From assembly GCA_965267425.1 (NCBI GenBank), contig OZ253959.1, positions 3,038,001 through 3,102,000 on the forward strand: a DNA stretch of 64,000 nt, read 5' to 3'. Source of the stretch: G965267425 sp965267425 (lineage in GTDB: Bacteria > Bacteroidota > Bacteroidia > Flavobacteriales_E > Vicingaceae). Positions within the stretch are counted from its first letter, which is position 1. Each line of letters starts with the position of its first letter. The notes below the pieces were generated by a model. It was given only the letters and a program-made list of their open reading frames with translations. It was not told where the DNA came from and made no database searches. This document shows, one piece after another, positions 54,879-63,277 of the stretch. A program made the translations under genes and the position numbers.

Positions 54879-54896
54879 TTCGATAGTGTGAGGGCA

Positions 54897-54904
54897 CAAA
54901 AGTA
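54897..54904 (-). promoter_or_regulatory. Promoter -7 box for threonine dehydrogenase
   Basis: TACTTTTG on the minus strand, exact TAnnTTTG, ending 18 bases before the ATG at 54878. It lies inside the longer frame and supports the shorter start. Confidence 0.5.
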
Positions 54905-55014
54905 AAATTAATTTTGTGGGATGGTTTGGGTAATGAAACAGAAGTGTTTTTTCAGGAATTTTTGAAGATGATAATTCTGTTCCATCAAAATCCATTAGAA
55001 TTGTTCAAATTCTC

Positions 55015-55045
55015 TTGTCTTACAAATATTTAATTGATAAATTTG
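55015..55045 (+). promoter_or_regulatory. Promoter of prs (-33 and -7 elements)
   Basis: TTG at 55015-55017, a 20-base spacer, then TAAATTTG at 55038-55045: the best full match to the Bacteroidota promoter in the window. It predicts a short leader of about 30 bases before the prs ATG. Confidence 0.65.
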
Positions 55046-55080
55046 CCCGCTTTTTCGGGTAGATAAAGCCACTAAAACAA

Positions 55081-56013
55081 ATGTCGTCTACAGTAAAAAT
55101 ATTCGCAGGGAGTGCTTCCCAGGACTTAGCTGCCGCTATTGCGCAAAGCTATGGCGTAGAGTTGGGAGAAGTGACACTCAACCGTTTCAGTGATGGTGAA
55201 TTTCAACCTTCTTTTGAAGAAACTGTAAGGGGATCGGATATTTTTATCGTTCAATCAACGTTCCCACCGGTAGATAATTTGTTTGAAATGTTGCTGATGA
55301 TAGATGCCGCTAAAAGAGCATCGGCCAGAAGCATCATAGCGGTGATGCCATATTTTGGCTTTGCCCGTCAGGATAGAAAAGATAAACCTCGTGTTTCCAT
55401 TGGTTCAAAGTTGGTGGCCAACTTATTGTCAGCAGCTGGTGTAGACAGAATTATGACCATGGATTTGCACGCAGATCAAATTCAAGGATTTTTTGAGGTG
55501 CCTGTGGATCATCTCTATGCATCATCCATCTTTATTCCTTACTTACAAGATTTGCATTTGCCCAATATGATTATGGCTGCACCAGATACAGGTGGAACCA
55601 AAAGAGCCAATGCTTATGCCAAGTATTTTAATACAGAAATGGCCATCTGCTATAAGCAACGTGAAAAGGCCAATGAAGTACAAAGCATGACCGTAATCGG
55701 AGAGGTGAAAGGAAAAGATGTGGTATTGTTGGATGATATGATCGATACAGGAGGAACGCTGACCAAAGCTGCCGACCTGATGATGGAATTGGGTGCCAAT
55801 AGTGTAAGAGCAGCTTGTACGCATGCCATACTTTCAGGTAATGCCTATGAAAAAATAAACAATTCCAGTTTGGAAGAATTGATAGTAACAGATACCATTC
55901 CACTTCGTCACGCATCTGACAAAATAAAAGTGTTGACGGTATCTGAACTATTTGCACAGATAATTGAAAAAGTAGAACATCATAAATCAATCAGTCCGAG
56001 TTTCGTTATTTAG
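55081..56013 (+). CDS. prs: Ribose-phosphate pyrophosphokinase
   Basis: Makes PRPP from ribose-5-phosphate and ATP. The opening KIFAGSASQDLAAAIAQSYG, the metal/ATP loop VMPYFGFARQDRK, TMDLHADQIQGFFEVPVDHL and the PRPP loop VVLLDDMIDTGGT are all present; length 310. It is followed 23 bp later by the L25 gene, then pth, so the three are likely one unit from the promoter at 55015-55045. Confidence 0.97.
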   Translation: MSSTVKIFAGSASQDLAAAIAQSYGVELGEVTLNRFSDGEFQPSFEETVRGSDIFIVQSTFPPVDNLFEMLLMIDAAKRASARSIIAVMPYFGFARQDRKDKPRVSIGSKLVANLLSAAGVDRIMTMDLHADQIQGFFEVPVDHLYASSIFIPYLQDLHLPNMIMAAPDTGGTKRANAYAKYFNTEMAICYKQREKANEVQSMTVIGEVKGKDVVLLDDMIDTGGTLTKAADLMMELGANSVRAACTHAILSGNAYEKINNSSLEELIVTDTIPLRHASDKIKVLTVSELFAQIIEKVEHHKSISPSFVI

Positions 56014-56036
56014 AAAAAGGACATTAATTAAGCATC

Positions 56037-56720
56037 ATGAAAACCGTTGAATTAGAAGGTTTTAAAAGAGACCAACAAGGGAAAAAAGGAGCAAAGGATT
56101 TGCGCAAAGAAGGGAAAATTCCTGCCGTTATGTATGGCGCAGCAGAAAACCTAAATCTTTATGTTGATGAAGTAGCGCTTGGAAAAATCATCAATTCCCC
56201 AGATATCTATCTTATCAATCTGAAAGTTGGTGACGAAACAACGCGTGTGATTATTCAAGACATGCAATTCCACCCTGTATCGGACAGAGCGTTGCACGTT
56301 GATTTCCTTGAGGCAGCTGTAGGAAAAGTAGCCAAATTGCATTTGCCAGTTCACATCACTGGAAACTCTGTTGGTGTATTAGCCGGTGGTAAGTTGGTTG
56401 TTAAAATGAGAAAGCTGAAAGTTCAAGGAATTCCTGCGGATTTGCCAGACAAAATTGAAGTGGACATTTCTGACTTGGCTATTGGAAAAGCCATCAAAGT
56501 TCAGGATTTGGATGGATTTGATTTCCTAGATGCCCCTAACACTGTGATTGTTCGTGTGAAAACGGCACGTGCTGAAATCGTTGAGGTTGTTGAAGAAGTT
56601 GAAGGAGAAGAAGGAGAAGAAGGAGTTGAAGGAGCAGCAGAAGGAGCAGAAGCTCCAGCAGCTGAAGGAGGAGATGCTCCAGCGGCAGAAGCGGAAAAAA
56701 CAGAATCTGCAGAAGCATAA
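56037..56720 (+). CDS. rplY: 50S ribosomal protein L25, general stress form (Ctc)
   Basis: This is the long two-domain L25/TL5/Ctc protein that binds 5S rRNA. The N-terminal L25 domain (about residues 4-90, GKIPAVMYGAAENL, VDFLEA) and the C-terminal beta domain (LPVHITGNSVGVLAGGKLVV) are followed by an acidic tail of about 45 residues made mainly of Glu, Ala and Gly. The tail is low complexity. Position between prs and pth is the usual one. Confidence 0.95.
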   Translation: MKTVELEGFKRDQQGKKGAKDLRKEGKIPAVMYGAAENLNLYVDEVALGKIINSPDIYLINLKVGDETTRVIIQDMQFHPVSDRALHVDFLEAAVGKVAKLHLPVHITGNSVGVLAGGKLVVKMRKLKVQGIPADLPDKIEVDISDLAIGKAIKVQDLDGFDFLDAPNTVIVRVKTARAEIVEVVEEVEGEEGEEGVEGAAEGAEAPAAEGGDAPAAEAEKTESAEA

Positions 56721-56725
56721 GTTGA

Positions 56726-57289
56726 ATGAAATTCTTGATCGCGGGTCTTGGGAACATCGGTTCCGAATACAACAATACGCGACATAATATTGGATTTAAG
56801 GTGCTGGATTCGCTCATAAGCGGGTCCAGCATTTCTTTTGATCTGGATAGACATGCACATGTAGCCCACTTCAAATTCAAAGGCCGTACATTGGTGCTGA
56901 TCAAGCCAACCACCTATATGAACCTAAGTGGGAAAGCCATTGCCTATTGGATGCAAAAAGAAAAAATTCCCCAGGAAAATTTATTGGTGATTACAGATGA
57001 TATTGCCCTTCCTTTCGGAACATTAAGACTTCGTGCTAAAGGAAGTGATGGTGGGCACAATGGTCTCAAAAATATTATTGAAGTATTAGGCAATCAACAA
57101 TATGCCAGATTGCGTTTTGGGGTAGGCAATGAATTTGCCAAAGGCAAACAAGTTGATTACGTATTGTCGGAATGGGAAGCCGATGAAGAAAGATTACTTC
57201 CTGAACGAATTGAAAAATCCTGTGAAATTGTAAAAAGTTTCGCCACTATAGGCTTGGCAAGGACCATGTCATCCTTCAACAATAAATGA
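56726..57289 (+). CDS. pth: Peptidyl-tRNA hydrolase
   Basis: It frees tRNA from dropped-off peptidyl-tRNA. GLGNIGSEYNNTRHNIGF contains the catalytic His and the conserved Asn; KPTTYMNLSGKAI, TDDIALPFGTLRLRAKG and DGGHNGLKNI are also typical. The start is 5 bp after the L25 stop and the end abuts the glyS stop with no gap. Confidence 0.97.
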   Translation: MKFLIAGLGNIGSEYNNTRHNIGFKVLDSLISGSSISFDLDRHAHVAHFKFKGRTLVLIKPTTYMNLSGKAIAYWMQKEKIPQENLLVITDDIALPFGTLRLRAKGSDGGHNGLKNIIEVLGNQQYARLRFGVGNEFAKGKQVDYVLSEWEADEERLLPERIEKSCEIVKSFATIGLARTMSSFNNK

Positions 57290-58807
57290 TCAACCTGCGA
57301 TTTTCTCTTCCACAATAGAAATCAAGAAATCAATCGCTACTCTTTCCTGCTTCATGGTATCTCTATCCCGCAAAGTAACTGTATTGTCTTCCAGGGTTTG
57401 ATGATCGACTGTGACCGCCAAGGGTGTTCCAATGGCATCCATTCGACGGTAACGTTTGCCGATGGCATCTTTTTCCTCGTACAAACAATTCCATCTCATT
57501 TTTAACGTGTCCATAATGGCTCTTGCCTTGTCAGGGAGTCCATCTTTTTTCACCAATGGAAAAACTGCCAGTTTTACGGGAGCCAAAAAGGCAGGAATGT
57601 TCAATACCACTCGTGTAGATCCATCCTCTAACGTTTCTTCATTGTATGCACCCGTAAGCATTGCCAGGAACAATCGATCCAATCCAATAGACGTTTCCAC
57701 TACATATGGAACATAGGATTGATTCTCCTCCGGATCAAAATATTGTAACTTCTTTCCGGAATATTCTTCATGTTGTTTTAAATCGAAATCCGTTCTGGAA
57801 TGAATGCCTTCCAATTCCTTGAACCCAAACGGAAATTCAAACTCAATGTCAGCAGCTGCATTGGCATAATGGGCCATTTTTACGTGATCATGAAAACGGT
57901 ATTTTTCAGGACTCAATCCCAAACTTTCATGCCACCTCATGCGGGTTTCTTTCCAGAATTCATAGGCTTCTTTTTCCGTGCCTGGTTTCACGAAATATTG
58001 CATCTCCATTTGTTCAAACTCCCGCATACGGAAGATAAACTGACGGGCAACAATTTCATTTCGAAAAGCTTTTCCTGTTTGTGCAATGCCAAATGGAATT
58101 TTCATTCTGCCCGTTTTTTGCACATTCAGGAAATTGACAAAAATTCCTTGTGCTGTTTCAGGTCGTAAATAAACTTCATTGGAATCGTCGCTGACCGAGC
58201 CCATTTCCGTGGCAAACATCAAATTAAACTGACGCACGTCGGTCCAGTTTTTTGATCCACTTACGGGATCGGCAATTTCACAATCAATGATCAACTGCCT
58301 TACGCCATCCAAATCGTTTGCCTCCATTGACTCCTTGAAACGGTTTTCGATGTTGTCAATTTTGGCCTGGTTGTCCAAAACACGCTGATTAGTTGCCACG
58401 AATTGTGCTTCATCAAAACTATCTCCAAAGCGTTTTTTGGCCTTGGTGATCTCCTTTTGAATTTTACCTCTGATTTTTTCAACGTGATCTTCAATCAACA
58501 CATCAGCACGATATCTTTTCTTGGAATCCTTGTTGTCTATTAATGGATCATTAAATGCATCTACGTGTCCGGAAGCTTTCCAAACTTTGGGATGCATAAA
58601 TATGGCGGAATCAATGCCAACAATATTTTCATGGGCATTCACCATGGAAGTCCACCAATATTGTCTCAGGTTGTTTTTCAACTCAACACCATTTTGCCCA
58701 TAGTCATAAACCGCACTTAATCCATCATAGATTTCACTCGATTGAAAAATAAATCCATACTCCTTGGCATGGGCAATTACCTTCTTAAATATTTCCTGAT
58801 TTGCCAT
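57290..58807 (-). CDS. glyS: Glycyl-tRNA synthetase (dimeric class II)
   Basis: The 505-residue alpha2-type glycine-tRNA ligase. FIFQSSEIYDGLSAVYDYG opens the core, and LRPETAQGIFVNFLN, GIAQTGKAFRNEI, VVETSIGLDRLFLAML and the C-terminal anticodon domain with VTVDHQTLEDNTVTLRDRD are all in place. The ATG lies 4 bases after an exact TACATTTG box, so the mRNA may be leaderless. It is convergent with pth with no space between the stops. Confidence 0.96.
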   Translation of the reverse strand: MANQEIFKKVIAHAKEYGFIFQSSEIYDGLSAVYDYGQNGVELKNNLRQYWWTSMVNAHENIVGIDSAIFMHPKVWKASGHVDAFNDPLIDNKDSKKRYRADVLIEDHVEKIRGKIQKEITKAKKRFGDSFDEAQFVATNQRVLDNQAKIDNIENRFKESMEANDLDGVRQLIIDCEIADPVSGSKNWTDVRQFNLMFATEMGSVSDDSNEVYLRPETAQGIFVNFLNVQKTGRMKIPFGIAQTGKAFRNEIVARQFIFRMREFEQMEMQYFVKPGTEKEAYEFWKETRMRWHESLGLSPEKYRFHDHVKMAHYANAAADIEFEFPFGFKELEGIHSRTDFDLKQHEEYSGKKLQYFDPEENQSYVPYVVETSIGLDRLFLAMLTGAYNEETLEDGSTRVVLNIPAFLAPVKLAVFPLVKKDGLPDKARAIMDTLKMRWNCLYEEKDAIGKRYRRMDAIGTPLAVTVDHQTLEDNTVTLRDRDTMKQERVAIDFLISIVEEKIAG

Positions 58808-58811
58808 GTCG

Positions 58812-58819
58812 CAAATGTA
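58812..58819 (-). promoter_or_regulatory. Promoter -7 box for glyS
   Basis: TACATTTG on the minus strand, ending 4 bases before the glyS ATG. Confidence 0.55.
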
Positions 58820-58862
58820 ATTTAATCCTGTGATATAAGGGAGAAGTCGGCTTTGGAATTCT

Positions 58863-58870
58863 TACCTTTG
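58863..58870 (+). promoter_or_regulatory. Promoter -7 box for the DUF3109 gene
   Basis: TACCTTTG, exact TAnnTTTG, ending 4 bases before the ATG at 58875; divergent from the glyS box. Confidence 0.55.
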
Positions 58871-58874
58871 AGGT

Positions 58875-59462
58875 ATGATTCAGTTTGAAAATACGCTGTT
58901 GTCAGAAGATTTGTTTGAAAAGCATTTTACATGTGATTTGAACGCTTGTAAAGGAGCATGCTGTGTGGAAGGAGATGCTGGTGCTCCATTGGAAAAAGAA
59001 GAAATTGAACAACTCAAAAAACTCTATTCTAAAATCAAACCTTATTTAAGGAAGGAAGGCATCAAAGCCATCAAACAACAAGGTGTTTATACCATTGATG
59101 ACGAAGGTGATTATGTCACTCCTTTGATCGATAACAAGGAATGTGCATATGTGGTGTTCGATGAAAAAGGCATTGCCAAATGCGGTATTGAACAGGCACA
59201 TTCAGATGGTAAAATTTCCTTTAAAAAACCAATTTCTTGTCATTTATATCCCATTCGTATTAATAAGGTAGGAAAAATGGATGCATTAAATTATTCCAAA
59301 TGGGGTATTTGTGATCCGGCATGTGCGCTTGGCGCTTCCACAAAAATTAAGATTTACGAATTTGTAAAGGATGCATTGATTCGTAAATATGGCGATAAAT
59401 GGTACGAGGAATTAAAATCGATCGATGAGCAGCTTCTTATGATAGCAAAAAATCAGAAATAA
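58875..59462 (+). CDS. DUF3109 cysteine-rich protein
   Basis: A 195-residue cytoplasmic protein of the DUF3109 family found in Bacteroidota. The N-terminal block CDLNACKGACCVEGDAGAPL supplies four cysteines, and further cysteines lie in NKECAYVVF, KCGIEQAHS, SCHLYPIR and WGICDPACAL. The pattern resembles the YkgJ-type zinc/iron-cluster proteins, so metal or Fe-S binding is likely; activity is unknown. It stands alone between divergent glyS and the nrd operon. Confidence 0.85.
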   Translation: MIQFENTLLSEDLFEKHFTCDLNACKGACCVEGDAGAPLEKEEIEQLKKLYSKIKPYLRKEGIKAIKQQGVYTIDDEGDYVTPLIDNKECAYVVFDEKGIAKCGIEQAHSDGKISFKKPISCHLYPIRINKVGKMDALNYSKWGICDPACALGASTKIKIYEFVKDALIRKYGDKWYEELKSIDEQLLMIAKNQK

Positions 59463-59779
59463 GCAAGTTAATTTTTCTTTAAACACATCTAATCTTATCC
59501 TTAAAAAATGCTTTTCCTTTTCGCTCTAGCGAATGTGAATAATGACATTTTTTATGCACACAAAATTGTTCATTTCTGATGTTAATAAGTTCAGTTGGAT
59601 TGTGAAATATTGGACTTGAATTGACCTAAATTTATTTCAGGAAAATTTCACTTTTGTACGACCCATTCGGCACAAATGGGAAAACCAAAAATCGACAGTT
59701 AACGCCTCAATGCCTTGCAGATCACTCGCAATCTGTTGATTTTCTGACAATTAAGTGAAACAAAAAAACTGAAAAACCA
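59463..59779. other. 317 bp intergenic leader of nrdBA
   Basis: No gene is visible. The stretch holds short inverted repeats: TTCGCT/AGCGAA (59520-59533), CCCATT/AATGGG (59662-59680) and CAGAT/ATCTG near 59720-59740. A weak hairpin with a T-run near 59535-59560 could end the DUF3109 transcript. No exact TAnnTTTG box or NrdR-box consensus was found by eye. It is the largest gene-free stretch in the window and probably carries the control region of the ribonucleotide reductase operon. Confidence 0.5.
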
Positions 59780-60823
59780 ATGCAAAAAAACCTCTCGTCG
59801 GAATCTGTTGAGCCAGATATTGAACAAGTAATTGACACAAAAATTAGCTTAGACAATGATGAACCTATCCTTAAGGATAATCCAAATAGGTTCGTATTAT
59901 TTCCAATTGAACACAATGACATTTGGGATTTTTATAAAAAGTCAGAAGCAAGTTTTTGGACGGCGGAGGAAATTGATCTTTCACAAGACAATGTCGATTG
60001 GGAAAATAAATTAAACGATGACGAAAGGCATTTTATCAAACACGTGCTTGCCTTTTTTGCAGCAAGTGATGGTATCGTAAATGAAAATTTAGCTGAAAAT
60101 TTTCTTTCTGAGGTGCAATACACCGAGGCGAAGTTCTTTTACGGCTTTCAGGTAATGATGGAAAATATCCATTCTGAAACGTACTCGCTACTTATTGACA
60201 CTTATATAAAAGACCCTCAAGAAAAAGATACATTGTTCAATGCTATTGAAACATTGGACTGTGTTAAGAAAAAAGCAAATTGGGCATTAAACTGGATCGA
60301 TAATGGATCTTTTGCGGAGCGATTAATTGCGTTTGCAGCAGTAGAAGGTATTTTCTTTTCAGGAAGTTTCTGTTCTATTTTCTGGTTAAAGAAAAGAGGA
60401 TTGATGCCTGGATTAACTTTTTCAAATGAATTGATCTCAAGAGATGAAGGTATGCACTGCGACTTTGCTTGTTTGTTGTACAATTCACATTTGATCAACC
60501 AACTTCCTCAGGAAAAAGTGCGCACGATAATCACTGAAGCAGTTGAAATTGAAAAAGAATTTGTCACTGATGCGCTTCCGGTTAAGCTCATTGGTATGAA
60601 TGCAGACTTAATGACGCAGTACATTGAGTTTGTGGCTGATCGATTGCTCAGCGAATTGGGTCTTGAAAAACAATATGGTTCTTCCAATCCATTTGATTTT
60701 ATGGATATGATCTCTCTGCAAGGAAAGACCAACTTTTTTGAGAAGCGCGTTGCTGAATACCAAAAATCTGGCGTTGCAACCGGCAACACTGGAAACAACT
60801 TTAGTCTTGACGAAGACTTTTAA
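59780..60823 (+). CDS. nrdB: Ribonucleotide reductase, class I beta subunit
   Basis: The small subunit generates the radical for dNTP synthesis. The diiron site can be traced: D97, then E128-N-I-H131, with the radical tyrosine Y135 in ENIHSETYS, so this is a tyrosyl-radical (class Ia-like) protein. Later ligands lie in the AAVEGIFFSGSF helix and RDEGMHCDF. The length is 347 and the C-terminus ends SLDEDF, an acidic/aromatic tail of the kind that docks into the alpha subunit. It precedes nrdA by 32 bp. Confidence 0.95.
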   Translation: MQKNLSSESVEPDIEQVIDTKISLDNDEPILKDNPNRFVLFPIEHNDIWDFYKKSEASFWTAEEIDLSQDNVDWENKLNDDERHFIKHVLAFFAASDGIVNENLAENFLSEVQYTEAKFFYGFQVMMENIHSETYSLLIDTYIKDPQEKDTLFNAIETLDCVKKKANWALNWIDNGSFAERLIAFAAVEGIFFSGSFCSIFWLKKRGLMPGLTFSNELISRDEGMHCDFACLLYNSHLINQLPQEKVRTIITEAVEIEKEFVTDALPVKLIGMNADLMTQYIEFVADRLLSELGLEKQYGSSNPFDFMDMISLQGKTNFFEKRVAEYQKSGVATGNTGNNFSLDEDF

Positions 60824-60855
60824 ACTTATCACCTAACCTACTAATTGTATACTCG

Positions 60856-63216
60856 ATGCATGTTATAAAAAGAGATGGAAGAAGTGAAGCTGTAAAATTT
60901 GACAAGATTACAGCCCGAATCAAAAAACTATGTTACGGTTTGAATTCCAGGGTGGATGAAACCAAGGTGGCCATGAAGGTGATTGAAGGGTTATATGATG
61001 GTGTTACCACCAGTGACCTGGACAATCTAGCTGCAGAAATTGCCGCTACCATGACGGTAACTCACCCGGATTATGCATTATTGGCCTCTAGAATTGCGGT
61101 TTCAAACCTGCACAAAAACACCAAAAAATCGTTTTCTCAAACCATGAAGGATCTATACACCTATATTGATCCTAAAACAGAAGAAAACGCTTCTTTGATA
61201 GCCGACGATGTGTACAAAGTGATTGATGAAAATCAAGAACTTTTGGATTCACATATTATCTATGACAGGGATTTCAGCTATGATTTCTTTGGCTTTAAAA
61301 CCCTGGAAAGATCATACTTGCTAAAACTGGATGGCAAAGTAGCAGAAAGACCTCAACACATGTTAATGAGGGTTGCTCTAGGCATCCACAAAGATGATGT
61401 TGAATCAGCCATTGCTTCGTACGATTTAATGTCCGAAAAGTGGTTTACGCATGCTACACCTACCCTGTTTAATGCAGGAACTCCTAAACCTCAAATGTCT
61501 TCATGCTTTTTGTTAACCATGCAAGAGGACAGCATTGCAGGAATTTATGACACCTTAAAGCAATGCGCTAAAATTTCACAATCAGCAGGAGGAATCGGTT
61601 TGAGCATTCACAATGTAAGAGCTCAAGGATCGTATATCAAAGGAACCAATGGAACTTCCAATGGAATTGTTCCTATGTTGAAAGTTTTTAATGATACGGC
61701 ACGTTATGTTGATCAAGGTGGTGGAAAAAGAAAAGGATCTTTTGCGGCATACATCGAACCATGGCATGCAGATATTTTCGATTTCCTTGATTTAAAGAAA
61801 AACCATGGTAAAGAAGAAAACCGTGCAAGAGATTTATTCTATGCATTATGGGTATGTGACTTATTTATGGATCGGGTTGAAAAAGATGGTGAATGGACGT
61901 TGATGTGCCCTCATGAGTGTCCTGGTCTATACGATTCCTATGGTAAAGAATTCGAAGCGCTTTATACCAAATATGAAAAAGAGGGCAAAGGCCGCAGAAC
62001 CATTCAAGCCAGAGAGCTATGGAATGCCATTATGGAATCCCAAATTGAAACGGGAACACCATACATGTTGTACAAAGATGCATGTAATGAAAAATCAAAC
62101 CAGAAAAACCTGGGAACCATTCGCTCTTCCAACTTATGTACGGAAATCATTGAGTACACTGCTCCTGATGAAGTTGCCGTTTGTAACCTTGCATCGTTGG
62201 CATTGCCCATGTATGTGAAAGACGGAGAGTTTGATCATCAGAAGTTGTTTGAGGTGACCTATCATGTGACCAAAAACCTGAATAAGATCATCGATAACAA
62301 TTACTATCCGGTACCAGAAGCCAAGAATTCCAACATGCGTCACCGACCTATTGGATTAGGTGTTCAGGGATTAGCGGATGCATTTATTCAATTGCGCTTG
62401 CCATTTGATTCAGAAGAGGCCAAAACATTAAATAGCGAAATTTTTGAGACGATTTATTATGCGGCCATGACCGCCTCCAAGGATTTGGCAAAAGAGGATG
62501 GCGCTTACGAATCGTATGAAGGTTCTCCTGTTTCAAAAGGAATTTTCCAATTTGACTTATGGGATGTTCAACCATCTTCACGTTGGGAATGGAATGTATT
62601 GAAAGAAGAAGTTGCCAAGTATGGTGTGCGAAACTCTTTGTTGTTAGCACCAATGCCTACCGCTTCCACTTCTCAAATTCTTGGAAACAACGAATGTTTT
62701 GAGCCATACACTTCCAATATCTATACCAGAAGGGTATTGTCAGGTGAATTCATTGTGGTCAACAAGCATTTATTAAGAGACCTTACGGATTTAGGATTGT
62801 GGAATGATGACTTAAAGAACAAGTTAATGGCCAACAACGGATCGGTTCAGGACATTGATGAGATTCCTGCCAATTTGAAAGAATTGTACAAGACCGTTTG
62901 GGAAATCAAACAAAAAAGCATCATTGACATGGCGGCAGATAGAGGTGCCTTTATCTGTCAATCTCAATCACTGAACTTGTTTATTGAAAGTCCAAATTTC
63001 GCCAAATTGACATCTATGCACTTTTACGCATGGAAAAAAGGACTCAAGACAGGAATGTATTACTTGAGAACGAAAGCGGCGAGAGACGCCATCAAATTTA
63101 CCGTACAAAATGCTGCTGCATCGGAGCCTCAATTGAACATGACGGCTGAACAGCAGGCTGCAGAAATATCGTGCTCACTAGATAATCCAGATGAATGCGA
63201 AAGCTGCAGTGGATAA
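60856..63216 (+). CDS. nrdA: Ribonucleotide reductase, class I alpha subunit
   Basis: The large catalytic subunit, 786 residues. An N-terminal ATP-cone (KRDGRSEAVKFDKITARIKK) gives overall activity control. Active-site cysteines are in MSSCFLLT and SNLCTEIIEY, with the AGGIGLSIHNVRA loop, and the C-terminal shuttle pair is in ECESCSG. The length and cone fit class Ia. It forms an operon with nrdB (order nrdB-nrdA) and ends in a hairpin terminator at 63238-63277. Confidence 0.96.
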   Translation: MHVIKRDGRSEAVKFDKITARIKKLCYGLNSRVDETKVAMKVIEGLYDGVTTSDLDNLAAEIAATMTVTHPDYALLASRIAVSNLHKNTKKSFSQTMKDLYTYIDPKTEENASLIADDVYKVIDENQELLDSHIIYDRDFSYDFFGFKTLERSYLLKLDGKVAERPQHMLMRVALGIHKDDVESAIASYDLMSEKWFTHATPTLFNAGTPKPQMSSCFLLTMQEDSIAGIYDTLKQCAKISQSAGGIGLSIHNVRAQGSYIKGTNGTSNGIVPMLKVFNDTARYVDQGGGKRKGSFAAYIEPWHADIFDFLDLKKNHGKEENRARDLFYALWVCDLFMDRVEKDGEWTLMCPHECPGLYDSYGKEFEALYTKYEKEGKGRRTIQARELWNAIMESQIETGTPYMLYKDACNEKSNQKNLGTIRSSNLCTEIIEYTAPDEVAVCNLASLALPMYVKDGEFDHQKLFEVTYHVTKNLNKIIDNNYYPVPEAKNSNMRHRPIGLGVQGLADAFIQLRLPFDSEEAKTLNSEIFETIYYAAMTASKDLAKEDGAYESYEGSPVSKGIFQFDLWDVQPSSRWEWNVLKEEVAKYGVRNSLLLAPMPTASTSQILGNNECFEPYTSNIYTRRVLSGEFIVVNKHLLRDLTDLGLWNDDLKNKLMANNGSVQDIDEIPANLKELYKTVWEIKQKSIIDMAADRGAFICQSQSLNLFIESPNFAKLTSMHFYAWKKGLKTGMYYLRTKAARDAIKFTVQNAAASEPQLNMTAEQQAAEISCSLDNPDECESCSG

Positions 63217-63237
63217 TACAGTTTTGTTTTAGTGTCG

Positions 63238-63277
63238 AAAAGGTCATCGCAGCAATGTGGTGGCCTTTTTATTTTTT
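63238..63277 (+). terminator. Rho-independent terminator after nrdA
   Basis: AAAAGGTCATC (63238-63248) pairs with GGTGGCCTTTT (63259-63269), with two G-U pairs and a ten-base loop, and then a T-rich run. The hairpin begins 22 bases after nrdA and touches the stop codon of the opposing gene. Confidence 0.75.

Noticed and set aside
56501..56913. Minus-strand frames of 122 and 125 codons opposite the L25 tail and pth
   Set aside because: Low-complexity Ser/Leu runs result from reading the Glu/Ala tail of L25 backwards; no start signal or homology pattern.
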